From contig OZ251227.1 of assembly GCA_965240325.2 (NCBI GenBank), positions 434,001 to 498,000 on the forward strand: a stretch of 64,000 nucleotides of DNA, in the 5' to 3' direction. The notes beneath the pieces are model-generated. The model was not told the DNA's origin, did not search any database, and saw only the letters and a program-made list of their open reading frames with translations. The stretch comes from Rebecca billardiae RCC1528 (lineage: Eukaryota > Haptophyta). Both the position numbers and the translations under genes were made by a program. Positions 40,964-50,246 of the stretch are shown here, piece after piece. Within the stretch, counting starts at the first letter, position 1. Each line of letters begins with the position of its first letter.

Positions 40964-42391
40964 ATGGCGGCGGAGACGCCGCCCTGCTCGTTGGACGCGG
41001 TGCCACCAGACCTGGTGGTGCACGCGCTCGCCATGCTGGACGACGTGGTCGATTTCGTGCGTGCAGCGCGCGTGTCTTCTCGCCTTCGCGAGCTCGTCGA
41101 GCGCGCCCTCCTCCTTCGCGCGGCTGCTTCAGAAGCGCTCGGCAGCGCGCAGCCGCCCGAAGAGGGGCTGTCCTGGACGCCTACGCTTCTATTGCGCGAG
41201 ATCCGCGCGCGTACGCGTCACGGCATCGTATCTGGCGGCACATACTCGTCCGCGATCGTCACCGCCGACGGCCATCTGCTCACGTGTGGGGGGCCCACGC
41301 TGCTGACCGCAAATCGTGTTCGGCCGGAGATCAGCCTCGGCCTCGGGATCCATGCCCGCGTCGATGAGCATGCGGAGGTCGCACCCGTGCCCGTCCCGAC
41401 GCGCGTGACTCGCGTGCAGGGACCAGCAACCGCTGTTGCTGTACACCCGTCCTCGATGTGCACTGCGGTGACCACCGCGGACGGCGGCGCTGCTGTTTTT
41501 GGCCGAGGCGGATGGAGCTGCGCGCGCGCTGAGCTGGACGAAGAAGGGACGGGCGTGGTGATGATCGCCTGCTTGCCTCGCAACGAGCTGCTAGCGCTGT
41601 ATGCTGACGGGCAGATGCGCTGCGTCGACAGCCGGCGCGCGGCGCTGCCCCTTCACTGCGCGATCCCAGCAGGCATGCTCTCCCCAGCGCACATTGTGAG
41701 CGTGAGTGCCTCTGAGACCCATGTCGTCTTTGTGAGCGCAGCTGGTCATGCGTACACGTGGGTCACACCAGGCGCCGAGCCCTCGTACGAGGCGCTCGGG
41801 CATGGCGAGGTCGCGGTGAGCGTGACCCACCCAACCCTCGTGGAGTCTCTTGCCCACTCGGGCGTGCGCATCGTCAGCGCGGCTGCGGCGAGCAACCGGA
41901 CCGTCTTCGCGTCGGCCAGCGGAGCCGTGCTCAGCTGCGGCTACTGGTACTTCTTTGAGCTCGACCCGCTGAGCGCGGATGGGGCGCGGCGCCCAATCCC
42001 CACGCACGACGCGGGCGCGTTTGGACGCGAAGGAGCTGCGCGCGCCGTGTACGTCAGCGCCAGTGACCTGCACACGCTCGCCATCTCGACGGATGGCGCT
42101 GTCTACTCGTGGGGCTCTTGCCACCATGGTGCGCTTGGCCACCCCGAGCTGCAAGACCATCGCCTGCCACGCGTCATCGATGCCCTTGCGCGCGTGCGAG
42201 CCGTCTCTGTCCATGCAGCATCCTGTCACTCGATCGTCGTCGCAGATGACGGCGCCGTGTACACCTTTGGGGAAGGAGATGGCGGCAAACTCGGACACGG
42301 ACCGAATGAGGAGGGCGCAATGTCCACGCCGCGACCGCTGCTTGGGGTCACGGCTTCACTGCTGGTGGCATCATCACCCGGCGGCGTATAA
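40964..42391 (+). CDS. RCC1-repeat protein with F-box-like N-terminus
   Basis: The 475-residue single-exon protein starts at ATG 40964 (MAAETPPCSLDAVPPDLVVH). The first 50 or so residues (LDAVPPDLVVHALAMLDDVVDFVRAARVSSRLRELV) match an F-box-like helical motif. The rest contains RCC1-type beta-propeller blades, clearest in AVYVSASDLHTLAISTDGAVYSWGSCHHGALGH and SCHSIVVADDGAVYTFGEGDGGKLGHG; earlier blades are diverged (SGGTYSSAIVTADGHLLTCGG). F-box plus RCC1 combinations usually serve as substrate receptors of SCF ubiquitin ligases, and a guanine-exchange role is not implied. Confidence is high for the propeller and moderate for the F-box. Confidence 0.85.
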   Translation: MAAETPPCSLDAVPPDLVVHALAMLDDVVDFVRAARVSSRLRELVERALLLRAAASEALGSAQPPEEGLSWTPTLLLREIRARTRHGIVSGGTYSSAIVTADGHLLTCGGPTLLTANRVRPEISLGLGIHARVDEHAEVAPVPVPTRVTRVQGPATAVAVHPSSMCTAVTTADGGAAVFGRGGWSCARAELDEEGTGVVMIACLPRNELLALYADGQMRCVDSRRAALPLHCAIPAGMLSPAHIVSVSASETHVVFVSAAGHAYTWVTPGAEPSYEALGHGEVAVSVTHPTLVESLAHSGVRIVSAAAASNRTVFASASGAVLSCGYWYFFELDPLSADGARRPIPTHDAGAFGREGAARAVYVSASDLHTLAISTDGAVYSWGSCHHGALGHPELQDHRLPRVIDALARVRAVSVHAASCHSIVVADDGAVYTFGEGDGGKLGHGPNEEGAMSTPRPLLGVTASLLVASSPGGV

Positions 42392-42631
42392 TGACTATAT
42401 GATTCGGAGGCTTCAGGGTATTGAACGACCGTATCGCGCGTCGCCACTCGTCGTTATTTCAGCAGATTATTTATATTTATTATTTTTAAATAATATAATC
42501 TACTGAGCTAAGCTCAGCCACGGTCGTGACGGAAGTGAGTGACGATGATCGATATATATATATATATGCTGCATCATGTCACTTTCGATCATCCGCCGAC
42601 ATTCGGTAGCGCAGTACGACACTGAGTGCTG
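42392..42631. other. Short convergent intergenic region
   Basis: The 3' ends of the RCC1-like (+) and acyl-CoA-binding (-) genes face each other here. An AT-rich patch (42465-42500) and an ATATAT run (42551-42567) could supply polyadenylation signals for both. Confidence 0.4.
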
Positions 42632-43816
42632 TCACACGTCTGGCTCTGGCTCGTCCTGAGCAGCACTGCCAGGAGGGTCCTCCGCACCCTCCACGCTCTC
42701 CACGCTGCCCGGGGGCAGATCGAGACCCGCCCGATCGTCGCGCTCAGGAGGCATCGGCGGGGCACCAGTGGCGATCCCCGGATCTGTGGTCGCGACGGGC
42801 ATACTCGGCGGCCATCCCATGAGTTCCGCCGGCCCCAACCCCATCCGGCCGAGCACCAGGCCCGCAACGAGCGAGGCGAGCGCGGCTGACCACGACCAGC
42901 CGCCAACGCGCGCTGCGGGCTTTGCGCGCTCGCCGGCGCTGCGCGCGCGTGAGGCGCTCGCCGCCTGCTTGGGCGGGGAGGTCGCGGCGAGGCGGGGATC
43001 GAGCTCGACGGGCGAGTCCTCCTCGGGCCACGTTGCCGCCGCGGCGAGCACGCGCTCGCGCACCTCCTCCCCAAGCCCGTCAAGCGCAAGCTCGCCATCC
43101 GCGTCTGCAACCGACCGATCGGCGCCGCGCGCGAGGAGCAGCGCGAGCAGCGTCTCGTGCTCGCACATCGCGGCCATATGCAGTGCGGTGAGCCCGTCGC
43201 TATCGGTCGCATTCGCTGAGACCCCTCGGGCGATCAGCGCCCGCGCCACGTCCACGTGCCCCGAGTCGCTCGCCCAGTGCAAGAGCGTGCGCCCGTCCTC
43301 GTCCGTGCGCTGCAGCAGCGCCGCGCCGCTGTCCGGCGCCTCGTCGAGCAGATCGAGCAGCCGCGCGAGCTCGCCCTGCTGGGCACACTCGATGGCCCGC
43401 TCGTGCACGCTGAGCCCCCCCGGCGGGGCCGCTGGCTTGGGCTGCGCCGGCATGCTGAACACCGCAGCGCCGACGCGTGACATGAGCTGGTCCTCAACCT
43501 CTGCTGCCATCTCGTCGTCCTCGAGGCCGTCGTCCGCGCCCGAGCCGGACGCGCCGCAGAGCTGGGCGACGGCCTGAACGTACACATGCTGCGCAGCAGA
43601 GGTGCCCAGCCCCACCACGCTGCGCCAGGCCGTCCACTTGGCATGCTCCTGCACGCGCAGTCTGCTCGGTCCAGCGCTCGGCGCGTCGCCCTCGGTCGCC
43701 TGCTTGTACAGCGCGTACAGGCGCAGCTTGTGCGACGTGCCCAGTGTGGGCATCTGCGACGAGCGCGCCAGCTCGACCGCCGCTCGGAACTGCTCCTCTG
43801 TGGCGTCTTGGCCCAT
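42632..43816 (-). CDS. Acyl-CoA-binding protein with ankyrin repeats and a membrane anchor
   Basis: The 394-residue protein starts at ATG 43816. Residues about 5-90 form an acyl-CoA-binding domain with the signatures KLRLYALYKQATEGDA and KWTAWRSVVGLG, which bind the CoA and acyl chain. Ankyrin repeats follow (about 140-240: DEDGRTLLHWASDSGHVDVARAL, DSDGLTALHMAAMCEHETLL). This order matches ACBD6 and plant class II ACBPs. A hydrophobic segment WSWSAALASLVAGLVLGRMGL (about 302-322) would anchor it in a membrane with the tail on the far side, unlike ACBD6. It should carry or buffer long-chain acyl-CoA at the ER. Divergent from the sulfotransferase-like gene, 110 bp away. Confidence 0.92.
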   Translation of the reverse strand: MGQDATEEQFRAAVELARSSQMPTLGTSHKLRLYALYKQATEGDAPSAGPSRLRVQEHAKWTAWRSVVGLGTSAAQHVYVQAVAQLCGASGSGADDGLEDDEMAAEVEDQLMSRVGAAVFSMPAQPKPAAPPGGLSVHERAIECAQQGELARLLDLLDEAPDSGAALLQRTDEDGRTLLHWASDSGHVDVARALIARGVSANATDSDGLTALHMAAMCEHETLLALLLARGADRSVADADGELALDGLGEEVRERVLAAAATWPEEDSPVELDPRLAATSPPKQAASASRARSAGERAKPAARVGGWSWSAALASLVAGLVLGRMGLGPAELMGWPPSMPVATTDPGIATGAPPMPPERDDRAGLDLPPGSVESVEGAEDPPGSAAQDEPEPDV

Positions 43817-43926
43817 GCTCGCACGCTATTGAGACCCCGCGGCTGAGTCCGAATCAGGGCGGCGCTCGCCCCCGCCGCGTCTCTTGCGACGCGCCAAGAG
43901 CTGCCCGCCCTCACTTTCGGACGACG

Positions 43927-45285
43927 ATGGCGGCCGCAATCGCAGTGGCGACCCTCTTGGGGCTCGCAGCGGGGAGCCATGGGGACGGCCAAGTCGCCCC
44001 CGCGTCTTCTTGCACGTTCCCGTCGTCGCCGCTCCCACGCTGCTCGTACGCCCTCTTCATCCACATTCCCAAGACCGGAGGCACGAGCATGCGACTCTTT
44101 ATCATGAACCAGCCGGGCTTTGTGTACATGCTGCTCCGCGTCGACCGCACGTGCTTGCCGAGGAACACCGCCGAGCTGCTTCGCGGCTCGCCCGTCGTCT
44201 CCTGGTCTTGCCTGCTCGAGCAGCTGCGCACGAACCACTCCTTCGTCGCGGCGAACCCGAGGCTCGTGCTCGAGGTGCACGGCGGCATGCCCAACTCGAC
44301 GCGGCTCGCCGAGCAGCTGAGCGCCGCCGCATCGCTGCCACCGCTCGCCTCACTCGGGTGCCGCACGACGTCGTTCGCGCTGATACGCGACCCGCTCAAG
44401 TTCGTCTCCTCCAACCTGCACGACAGCTTCAAGCACTCGTGGTTCAAGCGCGAGTACGCGCAGCTTGCGCAGCCGCTCGCCCCGGCCGCTGATCCGGCCG
44501 TCCCAAAGGGCAAGCAGATCCGCGCCGCGGACTACCGCAACGAGCGGCTGCACGCGCAGCTGCCGAGGTGGCTTCCGCGGCTCGTAGACTCGCAAGTACG
44601 CCAAGTGCACGTCTACGCCGCCGGCTCGCTCGAGCTGAGCTCGTCCAAGGCGCCGATCCAGCACTCGCACGTGGCCGCAGTGCGTGCCTTCCTGCGCACG
44701 CTCGACGTCGTGGGCGTGACCGAGCGCGCCGCCGACTCTCTCGTGTGGATCATCGAGGCGACGGGCTTTCAGAACACGCTGTACCACGTGGCGGGGGCGA
44801 ACGACATCGTCAAGAATTTTATCCGCAACCACCGCCCGCACTGGGCGGTGAAGGAGAAGCCCGTCCTGGGCGCGGTCGCCAACCAGTCGGGCCGCGACCA
44901 GCTGATCCACGCGGACGCGATGCGGATGCTCGACCGGGCGGTGGCCGCGGGCGGCGCGGCGTTCCGGTGCAGGGTGGGGCTCTTCAAGCAGCAGAAGGTG
45001 ATGGTCAACCCGAAGCGTTACCCGTGCGTCGAGGGGCTGGTCAACGACCCGCGCGCGCCGTGGGCGCGGTGCATCCCCGTGCACCTGTGCGGTACGTCGT
45101 ACGCACCCGTCTGCACCAAGCCAGGCGAGGCCCTCCCGACGGGAGCGAAGCGGGTGGCGCCGATGCGACGAGGCTCGCGTGAGGGGAGGCCAGGCCGGAC
45201 GCGGCGCCTGAGCGTGCTTCCCGCGCGCGCCTCGTCATCGGCACCATCAGCGACGGCATCACCGTCGCCGGTGGTTGCAGGCTGA
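43927..45285 (+). CDS. Sulfotransferase-like secretory-pathway protein 1
   Basis: The 452-residue protein starts with a signal peptide (MAAAIAVATLLGLAAGSHG). FIHIPKTGGTSMR holds the 5'-phosphosulfate-binding loop (Lys49 region), and FALIRDPLKFVSSN holds the 3'-phosphate-binding Arg154-Asp155 region; both are typical of Golgi carbohydrate sulfotransferases that use PAPS. Many Cys residues and several N-x-S/T sites (NHS, NST) fit a lumenal glycoprotein. The likely job is sulfation of cell-surface or secreted polysaccharides, which is inferred. The last 60 or so residues are Arg/Ser-rich and disordered, so a missed 3' intron or frameshift is possible. Start is the first ATG at the signal peptide. 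Confidence 0.85.
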   Translation: MAAAIAVATLLGLAAGSHGDGQVAPASSCTFPSSPLPRCSYALFIHIPKTGGTSMRLFIMNQPGFVYMLLRVDRTCLPRNTAELLRGSPVVSWSCLLEQLRTNHSFVAANPRLVLEVHGGMPNSTRLAEQLSAAASLPPLASLGCRTTSFALIRDPLKFVSSNLHDSFKHSWFKREYAQLAQPLAPAADPAVPKGKQIRAADYRNERLHAQLPRWLPRLVDSQVRQVHVYAAGSLELSSSKAPIQHSHVAAVRAFLRTLDVVGVTERAADSLVWIIEATGFQNTLYHVAGANDIVKNFIRNHRPHWAVKEKPVLGAVANQSGRDQLIHADAMRMLDRAVAAGGAAFRCRVGLFKQQKVMVNPKRYPCVEGLVNDPRAPWARCIPVHLCGTSYAPVCTKPGEALPTGAKRVAPMRRGSREGRPGRTRRLSVLPARASSSAPSATASPSPVVAG

Positions 45286-45765
45286 GTCGTGTAAGCCCGC
45301 CCCGTCCTGAGTCCGCAACACTAAGCTGCTACTATGGCATCAGCTGTCAGCAGCAGCAGTGACACTACTGTACGCCGCACGGCACGAGTGACGAGTGCCC
45401 CGCTGAGCTATCGAGACTGCTCAGAGCAAGAATCGTTTCTGCCCCGGCCGGGAGTGTACGCGCCTAGCTACGTACGCGCGGTTATCGTTGCGCGGATTCG
45501 TCATCGTCCTATAGTACGTCTGCTAGCAGCTTCATCGACATTGGATGTTCAGGACTCGGCCTGATGAGTGATGTAGCCTGACCATGACTATTGACTCAAT
45601 GAGTAGTGACTCAACGGTGACGTGATGTCGTCATCACGATATGCGCTGATGCGCTGAGCATGCCTCAGACGTCTTCCGCCTCGGATGATATGGTACAGGT
45701 TTGTCTTGCACGACGGTGACACTGACACTTGCGGGCACCGTTGACTGGGAGCGTTGACGAGTCGA
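45286..45765. other. Intergenic region
   Basis: About 480 bp between the convergent ends of the sulfotransferase-like gene and the 814-residue protein gene. It is rich in GACT/AGTC words. No gene was seen. Confidence 0.45.
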
Positions 45766-48210
45766 TCATGTCCAGGCGGAAGCGCGGCGCGGGCGGCTGT
45801 GCGGCGATGGCAGGCGCAACGAGGGCCGTCGCGCAGCATCCGCGGCCACCGAGGACCGCCGCGCACCGTCCGCGGCCACGCGGCTGCCGCGCGGCGGCTG
45901 GGCGAAGAGCGGGCGCTGCCACGGCTCTGCATCCGGCAGCAGCTTCCTGGTCGTGCCCGCCTGCCCCGAGATCTCAAGCGAGCTGCCGTCGTAGAAGCGA
46001 TCGAGCCGCACGGGCGTCGCCCCCTGCGACGTGTGCGGCCGCGCCGGCAGCTGGCGGTGGCCGGAGTTGAAGGAGCTGGCCAAGCCGCGCTCCTGCAGGG
46101 GCCTGTGCTCGTACATCCGCGAGGAGGTGAACGAGCTGGCCAGCTCATCCGCGTGCACGCCGTCCTGCCCGTGCGCGCCATCGTACGCGTGCCCGCCAAT
46201 CGAGCCGGTCGAGCGTCGCGCCGGCCGCACGGCGGTGCCGGGGCGGCGCAGCAGGTCAGCGCCGCCACCGAGCGTCAGGGCATCGGCCTTGCCGGCCAGG
46301 CTGTCCTTGCCCAGCAGGCTGCTCGAGGCCGAGCTGGAGGACGGCCGGCGGGTCGGCGCCTCGGAGGCGGCGGTCGTGGTGCTGCCCGAGCTCCTGCGCG
46401 ACGAGAGATCGCCCGGCCGGCGCGAGAGCAGCGTGGACGGCGGCAGCGCCGAGCGCTCGGAGATGGGCTTGAGTGGCGCGCCCGCCGCCTGCTGCGTGCC
46501 CACGGCCCTCTTCGCCGCGCACAGCTCCTCGAAGACCTTGGAGCACGTGTACAGGCAGTACGCGAGGCGCCAGAGCGACGCGCCCGAGCGTGTGGCCGCC
46601 GGCGGGCGCAGCGGCGACGTCGGCGGGCCCGTCTGACTCGTCGCCTCCGCCTGCGTGCGGGCCGCCAGCACCTCAGCGCGCACGCGCGTTGTCCGCGAGC
46701 CAGGACTGCGCCCGCCCGCGCCGCGCAGAGACGCGCCGCCTGGGGGCGCGCCTCCCGAGGTCTGCGTGCCCGAGGTGCACATGTTGCTCGTCTGCGTGCC
46801 CGCAGCGCACACGCTGCCGCCCGCGCCTCGCGCGCCGTTGCCCGCGCCGCCCGGGCTGCCGGGGGCGGCCTGCGCGCCGGTGCCGGTGCCGGCTGAGGCG
46901 CTGCCCTGGGCGCCCTGAGCGCTGCCCAGGCCGCCGAGGGCGCCGCCCGCGCCGCCCTGCGCGCCAGCCGCGCCGCGCTGCGCGGCGGTGGCGGTGGCGC
47001 TGGCGCCGCCGGCGCCGCCGACCGCGCCGCCCTGCGCGCCCGCGTCGTCGTCGCCCTCGTCCGCGCCGTGCACGAGGATCGGCACTGGCGGCAGGGAGCC
47101 GCGCCTGCGCGCGCCGACCACGGTGCCGTCGCGCGCGTCGAGCGTGAACGAGTCCACCAGCCCGTTCGCCGCGCCCCACACGCCCGCCTCTGGCAGCGAG
47201 TGCCGCGGCGCGCGCGCGGCGGGCAGCGGCAGCCCCGAGAGGCTGGAGATGCCCGAGCCCTGCGCGGCGGTGCCCTCCGGGTACTCGGCGGTCGGGTCGG
47301 TCTGGACGTGCACGGAGCGCGCGCGCTCGCTCTGCGCCATCGCCGACGCAGAGCCCGCGCCGTGGCGACCGTCGGCCTCGGCCTCGGCGGCCGCCGCGGC
47401 GCGGCGCTGCGCGATCATCTCAGCGAGGCTCGCCGACACAGAGCCGACGCTGCCGCTCACGTCCGCCGGCAGCGAGTGGCGCGCCGAGCGGCGCGCGCTC
47501 GCCTCCGCGGCGCTGCGCGCGGCCTCGGCCTCAAACGCGGCGAGCTCGGCGTCCTCGTCCGCCGCGCTGGCGTCCTTGCCGTCGGCCGCGCCATCGCCCT
47601 GCCTGAGCTTAAGCTTGCCCTCCACGTCCTCCGTGATGCGCCGGAAGAGCCGGCTGGTGAAGTTGACGTACGCCTCCTCGTCCAGCCCGTCCACCCAGTG
47701 GTCGGCGAGCGTGAAGAGCGAGTGCGCCAGCTGGTCGAGCGAGAGGTTCTGGTCGTGCGTGCCGAAGGAGCCGTCGGGCGCGCGGCGGCAGTCGACGGAC
47801 CACTCCTCGCGCGCGACGCGGTACGCCTCGTACCGCGGCAGCTCGGGCACGAGGCACTGCGCCATCTTGAGGTGGATCTTGACGTACTGCTCGCGCGACA
47901 TCAGGTCGTCGCCGCGCAGCCCGACCGAGGCGAAGTAGGCCTTGGCGACGCGGCGGAAGCGTGGAAGGGCGGCCTTGCGCAGCTCGTTGCGCTTCTCCAC
48001 CATCTCCGCCGCGTCCCAGTGCTCATCGCCCTGCAGCCTGTACGGCGTCTTCTGGTCGAGGAGCGCGTCGGGCTTCTCAAAGTTGAACTCGGTCGACTCC
48101 GAGCGCGACGGCTGCATGTAGCTCGGGAGAATGCGGCGGCCAGTCGGGACGGGCTGGGTCGAGGCCGCTGCTGACCGGAGGGTCGAGTGGAGCGAGTTGA
48201 TCCACGACAT
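45766..48210 (-). CDS. Large low-complexity protein with EF-hand-like helical domain
   Basis: The 814-residue protein starts at ATG 48210 (MSWINSLHSTLRSAAAS). Residues about 60-200 form an ordered helical domain (FRRVAKAYFASVGLRGDDLM, HLKMAQCLVPELPRYEAYRV, ADHWVDGLDEEAYVNFTSRL) that resembles paired EF-hands without complete calcium loops. The remaining three quarters is disordered: an Ala/Glu-rich stretch, a Gly/Ala-rich stretch (about 395-500), two GTQTS motifs and Ser/Arg-rich phosphosite-like blocks. One short ordered island, WRLAYCLYTCSKVFEELCAA, lies near 550-575. I do not recognise the family. The domain style resembles axonemal or signalling EF-hand proteins, but that is speculative. 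Confidence 0.72.
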   Translation of the reverse strand: MSWINSLHSTLRSAAASTQPVPTGRRILPSYMQPSRSESTEFNFEKPDALLDQKTPYRLQGDEHWDAAEMVEKRNELRKAALPRFRRVAKAYFASVGLRGDDLMSREQYVKIHLKMAQCLVPELPRYEAYRVAREEWSVDCRRAPDGSFGTHDQNLSLDQLAHSLFTLADHWVDGLDEEAYVNFTSRLFRRITEDVEGKLKLRQGDGAADGKDASAADEDAELAAFEAEAARSAAEASARRSARHSLPADVSGSVGSVSASLAEMIAQRRAAAAAEAEADGRHGAGSASAMAQSERARSVHVQTDPTAEYPEGTAAQGSGISSLSGLPLPAARAPRHSLPEAGVWGAANGLVDSFTLDARDGTVVGARRRGSLPPVPILVHGADEGDDDAGAQGGAVGGAGGASATATAAQRGAAGAQGGAGGALGGLGSAQGAQGSASAGTGTGAQAAPGSPGGAGNGARGAGGSVCAAGTQTSNMCTSGTQTSGGAPPGGASLRGAGGRSPGSRTTRVRAEVLAARTQAEATSQTGPPTSPLRPPAATRSGASLWRLAYCLYTCSKVFEELCAAKRAVGTQQAAGAPLKPISERSALPPSTLLSRRPGDLSSRRSSGSTTTAASEAPTRRPSSSSASSSLLGKDSLAGKADALTLGGGADLLRRPGTAVRPARRSTGSIGGHAYDGAHGQDGVHADELASSFTSSRMYEHRPLQERGLASSFNSGHRQLPARPHTSQGATPVRLDRFYDGSSLEISGQAGTTRKLLPDAEPWQRPLFAQPPRGSRVAADGARRSSVAADAARRPSLRLPSPHSRPRRASAWT

Positions 48211-48724
48211 CGGCGTCGAGATCAGCGAGGCGGCGTGGCCTGTGGACGTGTGTCGAGCGGAAGAGCCCGTGCAGGTAGCGCAATCGCGCTTCCGGTCATC
48301 GGTGCCGCAGTGGGCGCGAGCGCGGCAAAGCCAGATTTGGATCACATGTCCGAGGCCTCTCGATCAGTCTCGTCAACTGCTCGCTTTTAGCGCAGCGGAG
48401 TGGACCCTTTCTGCCCCGTTCGATGGCACTTTGGCGTGATTCGCCGAGAGACCTTGTTGTTGCCTGTTGGGGTGGTTCACCGCCCCAGCAAGCTGCGGCA
48501 AGCAGTCATTCGTCAGTACCCGCTTCGTTAGAGACACTTTATGGGCTTCGAACATTAATTTTCGGCTGCTCAAAAATCCTGCTGCTGGTGAAAACTGAAT
48601 TAAGATCGTCCCATCACAAGCATGGCGGCCGGACGCCTAAGACTCCTCCCAGTAGGCGGGGACTCGGGGAGTGACACCTATCACGACGTAGTGTACTAGG
48701 TGCATCGTCGAGGATCAGCAAGCC
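48211..48724. promoter_or_regulatory. Shared upstream region of a divergent gene pair
   Basis: 514 bp between the 814-residue protein gene (-) and the second sulfotransferase-like gene (+). The middle (48400-48620) is clearly less GC-rich than the coding DNA. No core element was identified. Confidence 0.4.
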
Positions 48725-50080
48725 ATGGGCCGTATTGCGGCATGTGGCGTCCTGATGAATGCCGTTCTCTTGGCTCCGTCTCGAGGGAATCCAGTTCGAG
48801 GCGCTGCATTTGTGCACGTGGGTCCCTACAAGACGGCGACGACATGGGTCCAGGCCCACCTCGTGCAGCGTGAGCCTGCTTCACCCGTCCTGCTCGCTCT
48901 CGAAGCGAATGACAGCTTCGTCGTGCCAGTAGGCCGACCAGGATCGATGCTGTCGCTCGACCGAAAGGCTCACATTCAGCTCGCATTCGTGCTCAAGCCG
49001 AGGCCCCCAGCGCGCGAGTTGTTGATCCCACGCAACCTTACCCTGCAGCACTTTGCACGAGCTGCGCGAGCCGCAGCAGCAGCCGGCAAGTCCATTTTCC
49101 TCTCTTCGGAGGGCCTCGCCGAGAGCGATGTCGACATGCGCGCGCTGCAGGGCATACTGACTCCCTTCGCGTCGACCACGATACTCGTCGCCTACCGCCG
49201 CTTTCACGAGTGGCTGACCAGCCTGCACTACGAGATCTTCAAGATGGCCTATTTTTTTCCAGGGTCGACGTTGTCCGACTCGGCTGCGGCGTACTGGCGC
49301 TTCGTGGACTACTTTCGGTGGCGCAACGGCTCCTTCGTCGTCGGCGGAACCAACTCGTGGCCTCGCATGTCCAGCTCGGAGCGCGTATACTGGGAGCGCG
49401 TGCGGCTCGCGATGGGCGATTCACACGCAAGCATGCTGCTCACTCCTTTGGGCGCCGTGAGCACCTGGACGGCCGCCACTCTCGCGCGGTACACCGCTGC
49501 TTTTGGCAGCAGTGCCGTGCGAGTGCTCAACATGCATTCAGAGACGGATGTGCTCATTCAAATCGCCTGTTCTCACCTGCATGCGCAGAGTGCATGCGCG
49601 CAGGCCATGAGCCAGGGGCGCTCGGCGTGGGAGGCGGAACGGAACGAGAAGGCGAGCTTGCTGCTGCACGACGTGCTCTCAGATCTGGTGTGGCGCGGCT
49701 TGGTGGAGCCGGGCGTGGCGAGCAATGCGAGTGGAAAGGCGGCGCTGCTTGCGCTTGAGCGTGCGGTGGCCAAGCAGCCCGCCCTGCTGGACAGGCTGCC
49801 CCTGCAGTGCCTGTCGGACGAGGAGGTCCTGTGGGTGCACGAGTTGGGCGCGCACGCCGAGGCCGCGCTCCTGCCGGAGTGGCACAACGCATCCGTGCTG
49901 CAGCACGCGTTCGAGCAGGCAGAGGCTTCCGGCGCATTCTGCTCGGTGGATACACGTACGAACGCCTATGCAGAGCAAATACTACCCGCCGTGCACACCG
50001 CACTCGCTGCCACCGAGTCGCTGACCGCACCTCCGCCTCTGCGCGGTGCCGCCAGGCGACGCCGGCGCAGCAGAAGGTGA
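48725..50080 (+). CDS. Sulfotransferase-like secretory-pathway protein 2
   Basis: The 451-residue protein starts at ATG 48725 with a moderately hydrophobic N-terminus (MGRIAACGVLMNAVLLAPS), probably a signal. FVHVGPYKTATTWVQAH is a P-loop-like 5'-phosphosulfate-binding motif (Lys36 region), and LVAYRRFHEWLTSLHYEIFK is a plausible 3'-phosphate-binding segment (Arg158-Arg159, Ser164). Spacing fits the sulfotransferase fold, but similarity to the upstream sulfotransferase-like gene is limited to these motifs. NLT, NGS and NAS glycosylation sites occur. A role in sulfating surface glycans is inferred. It ends in an Arg cluster (RRRRRSRR). Repeat copy B begins about 165 bp downstream. Confidence 0.75.
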   Translation: MGRIAACGVLMNAVLLAPSRGNPVRGAAFVHVGPYKTATTWVQAHLVQREPASPVLLALEANDSFVVPVGRPGSMLSLDRKAHIQLAFVLKPRPPARELLIPRNLTLQHFARAARAAAAAGKSIFLSSEGLAESDVDMRALQGILTPFASTTILVAYRRFHEWLTSLHYEIFKMAYFFPGSTLSDSAAAYWRFVDYFRWRNGSFVVGGTNSWPRMSSSERVYWERVRLAMGDSHASMLLTPLGAVSTWTAATLARYTAAFGSSAVRVLNMHSETDVLIQIACSHLHAQSACAQAMSQGRSAWEAERNEKASLLLHDVLSDLVWRGLVEPGVASNASGKAALLALERAVAKQPALLDRLPLQCLSDEEVLWVHELGAHAEAALLPEWHNASVLQHAFEQAEASGAFCSVDTRTNAYAEQILPAVHTALAATESLTAPPPLRGAARRRRRSRR

Positions 50081-50246
50081 CTAGACGCGAGCTTGCAAGC
50101 AATCAGAGCTTGCAAGCAAGCATTCAGAGCAGCAGCAGCCTCGGAGATGATAGCGAATACTCACTCCTCAGTACAGTATCGACAGACGCCGTCGAAGCTA
50201 CTGATATGTCTACTGTGTGATACACTGTATATTCCCAAGTTGACTG

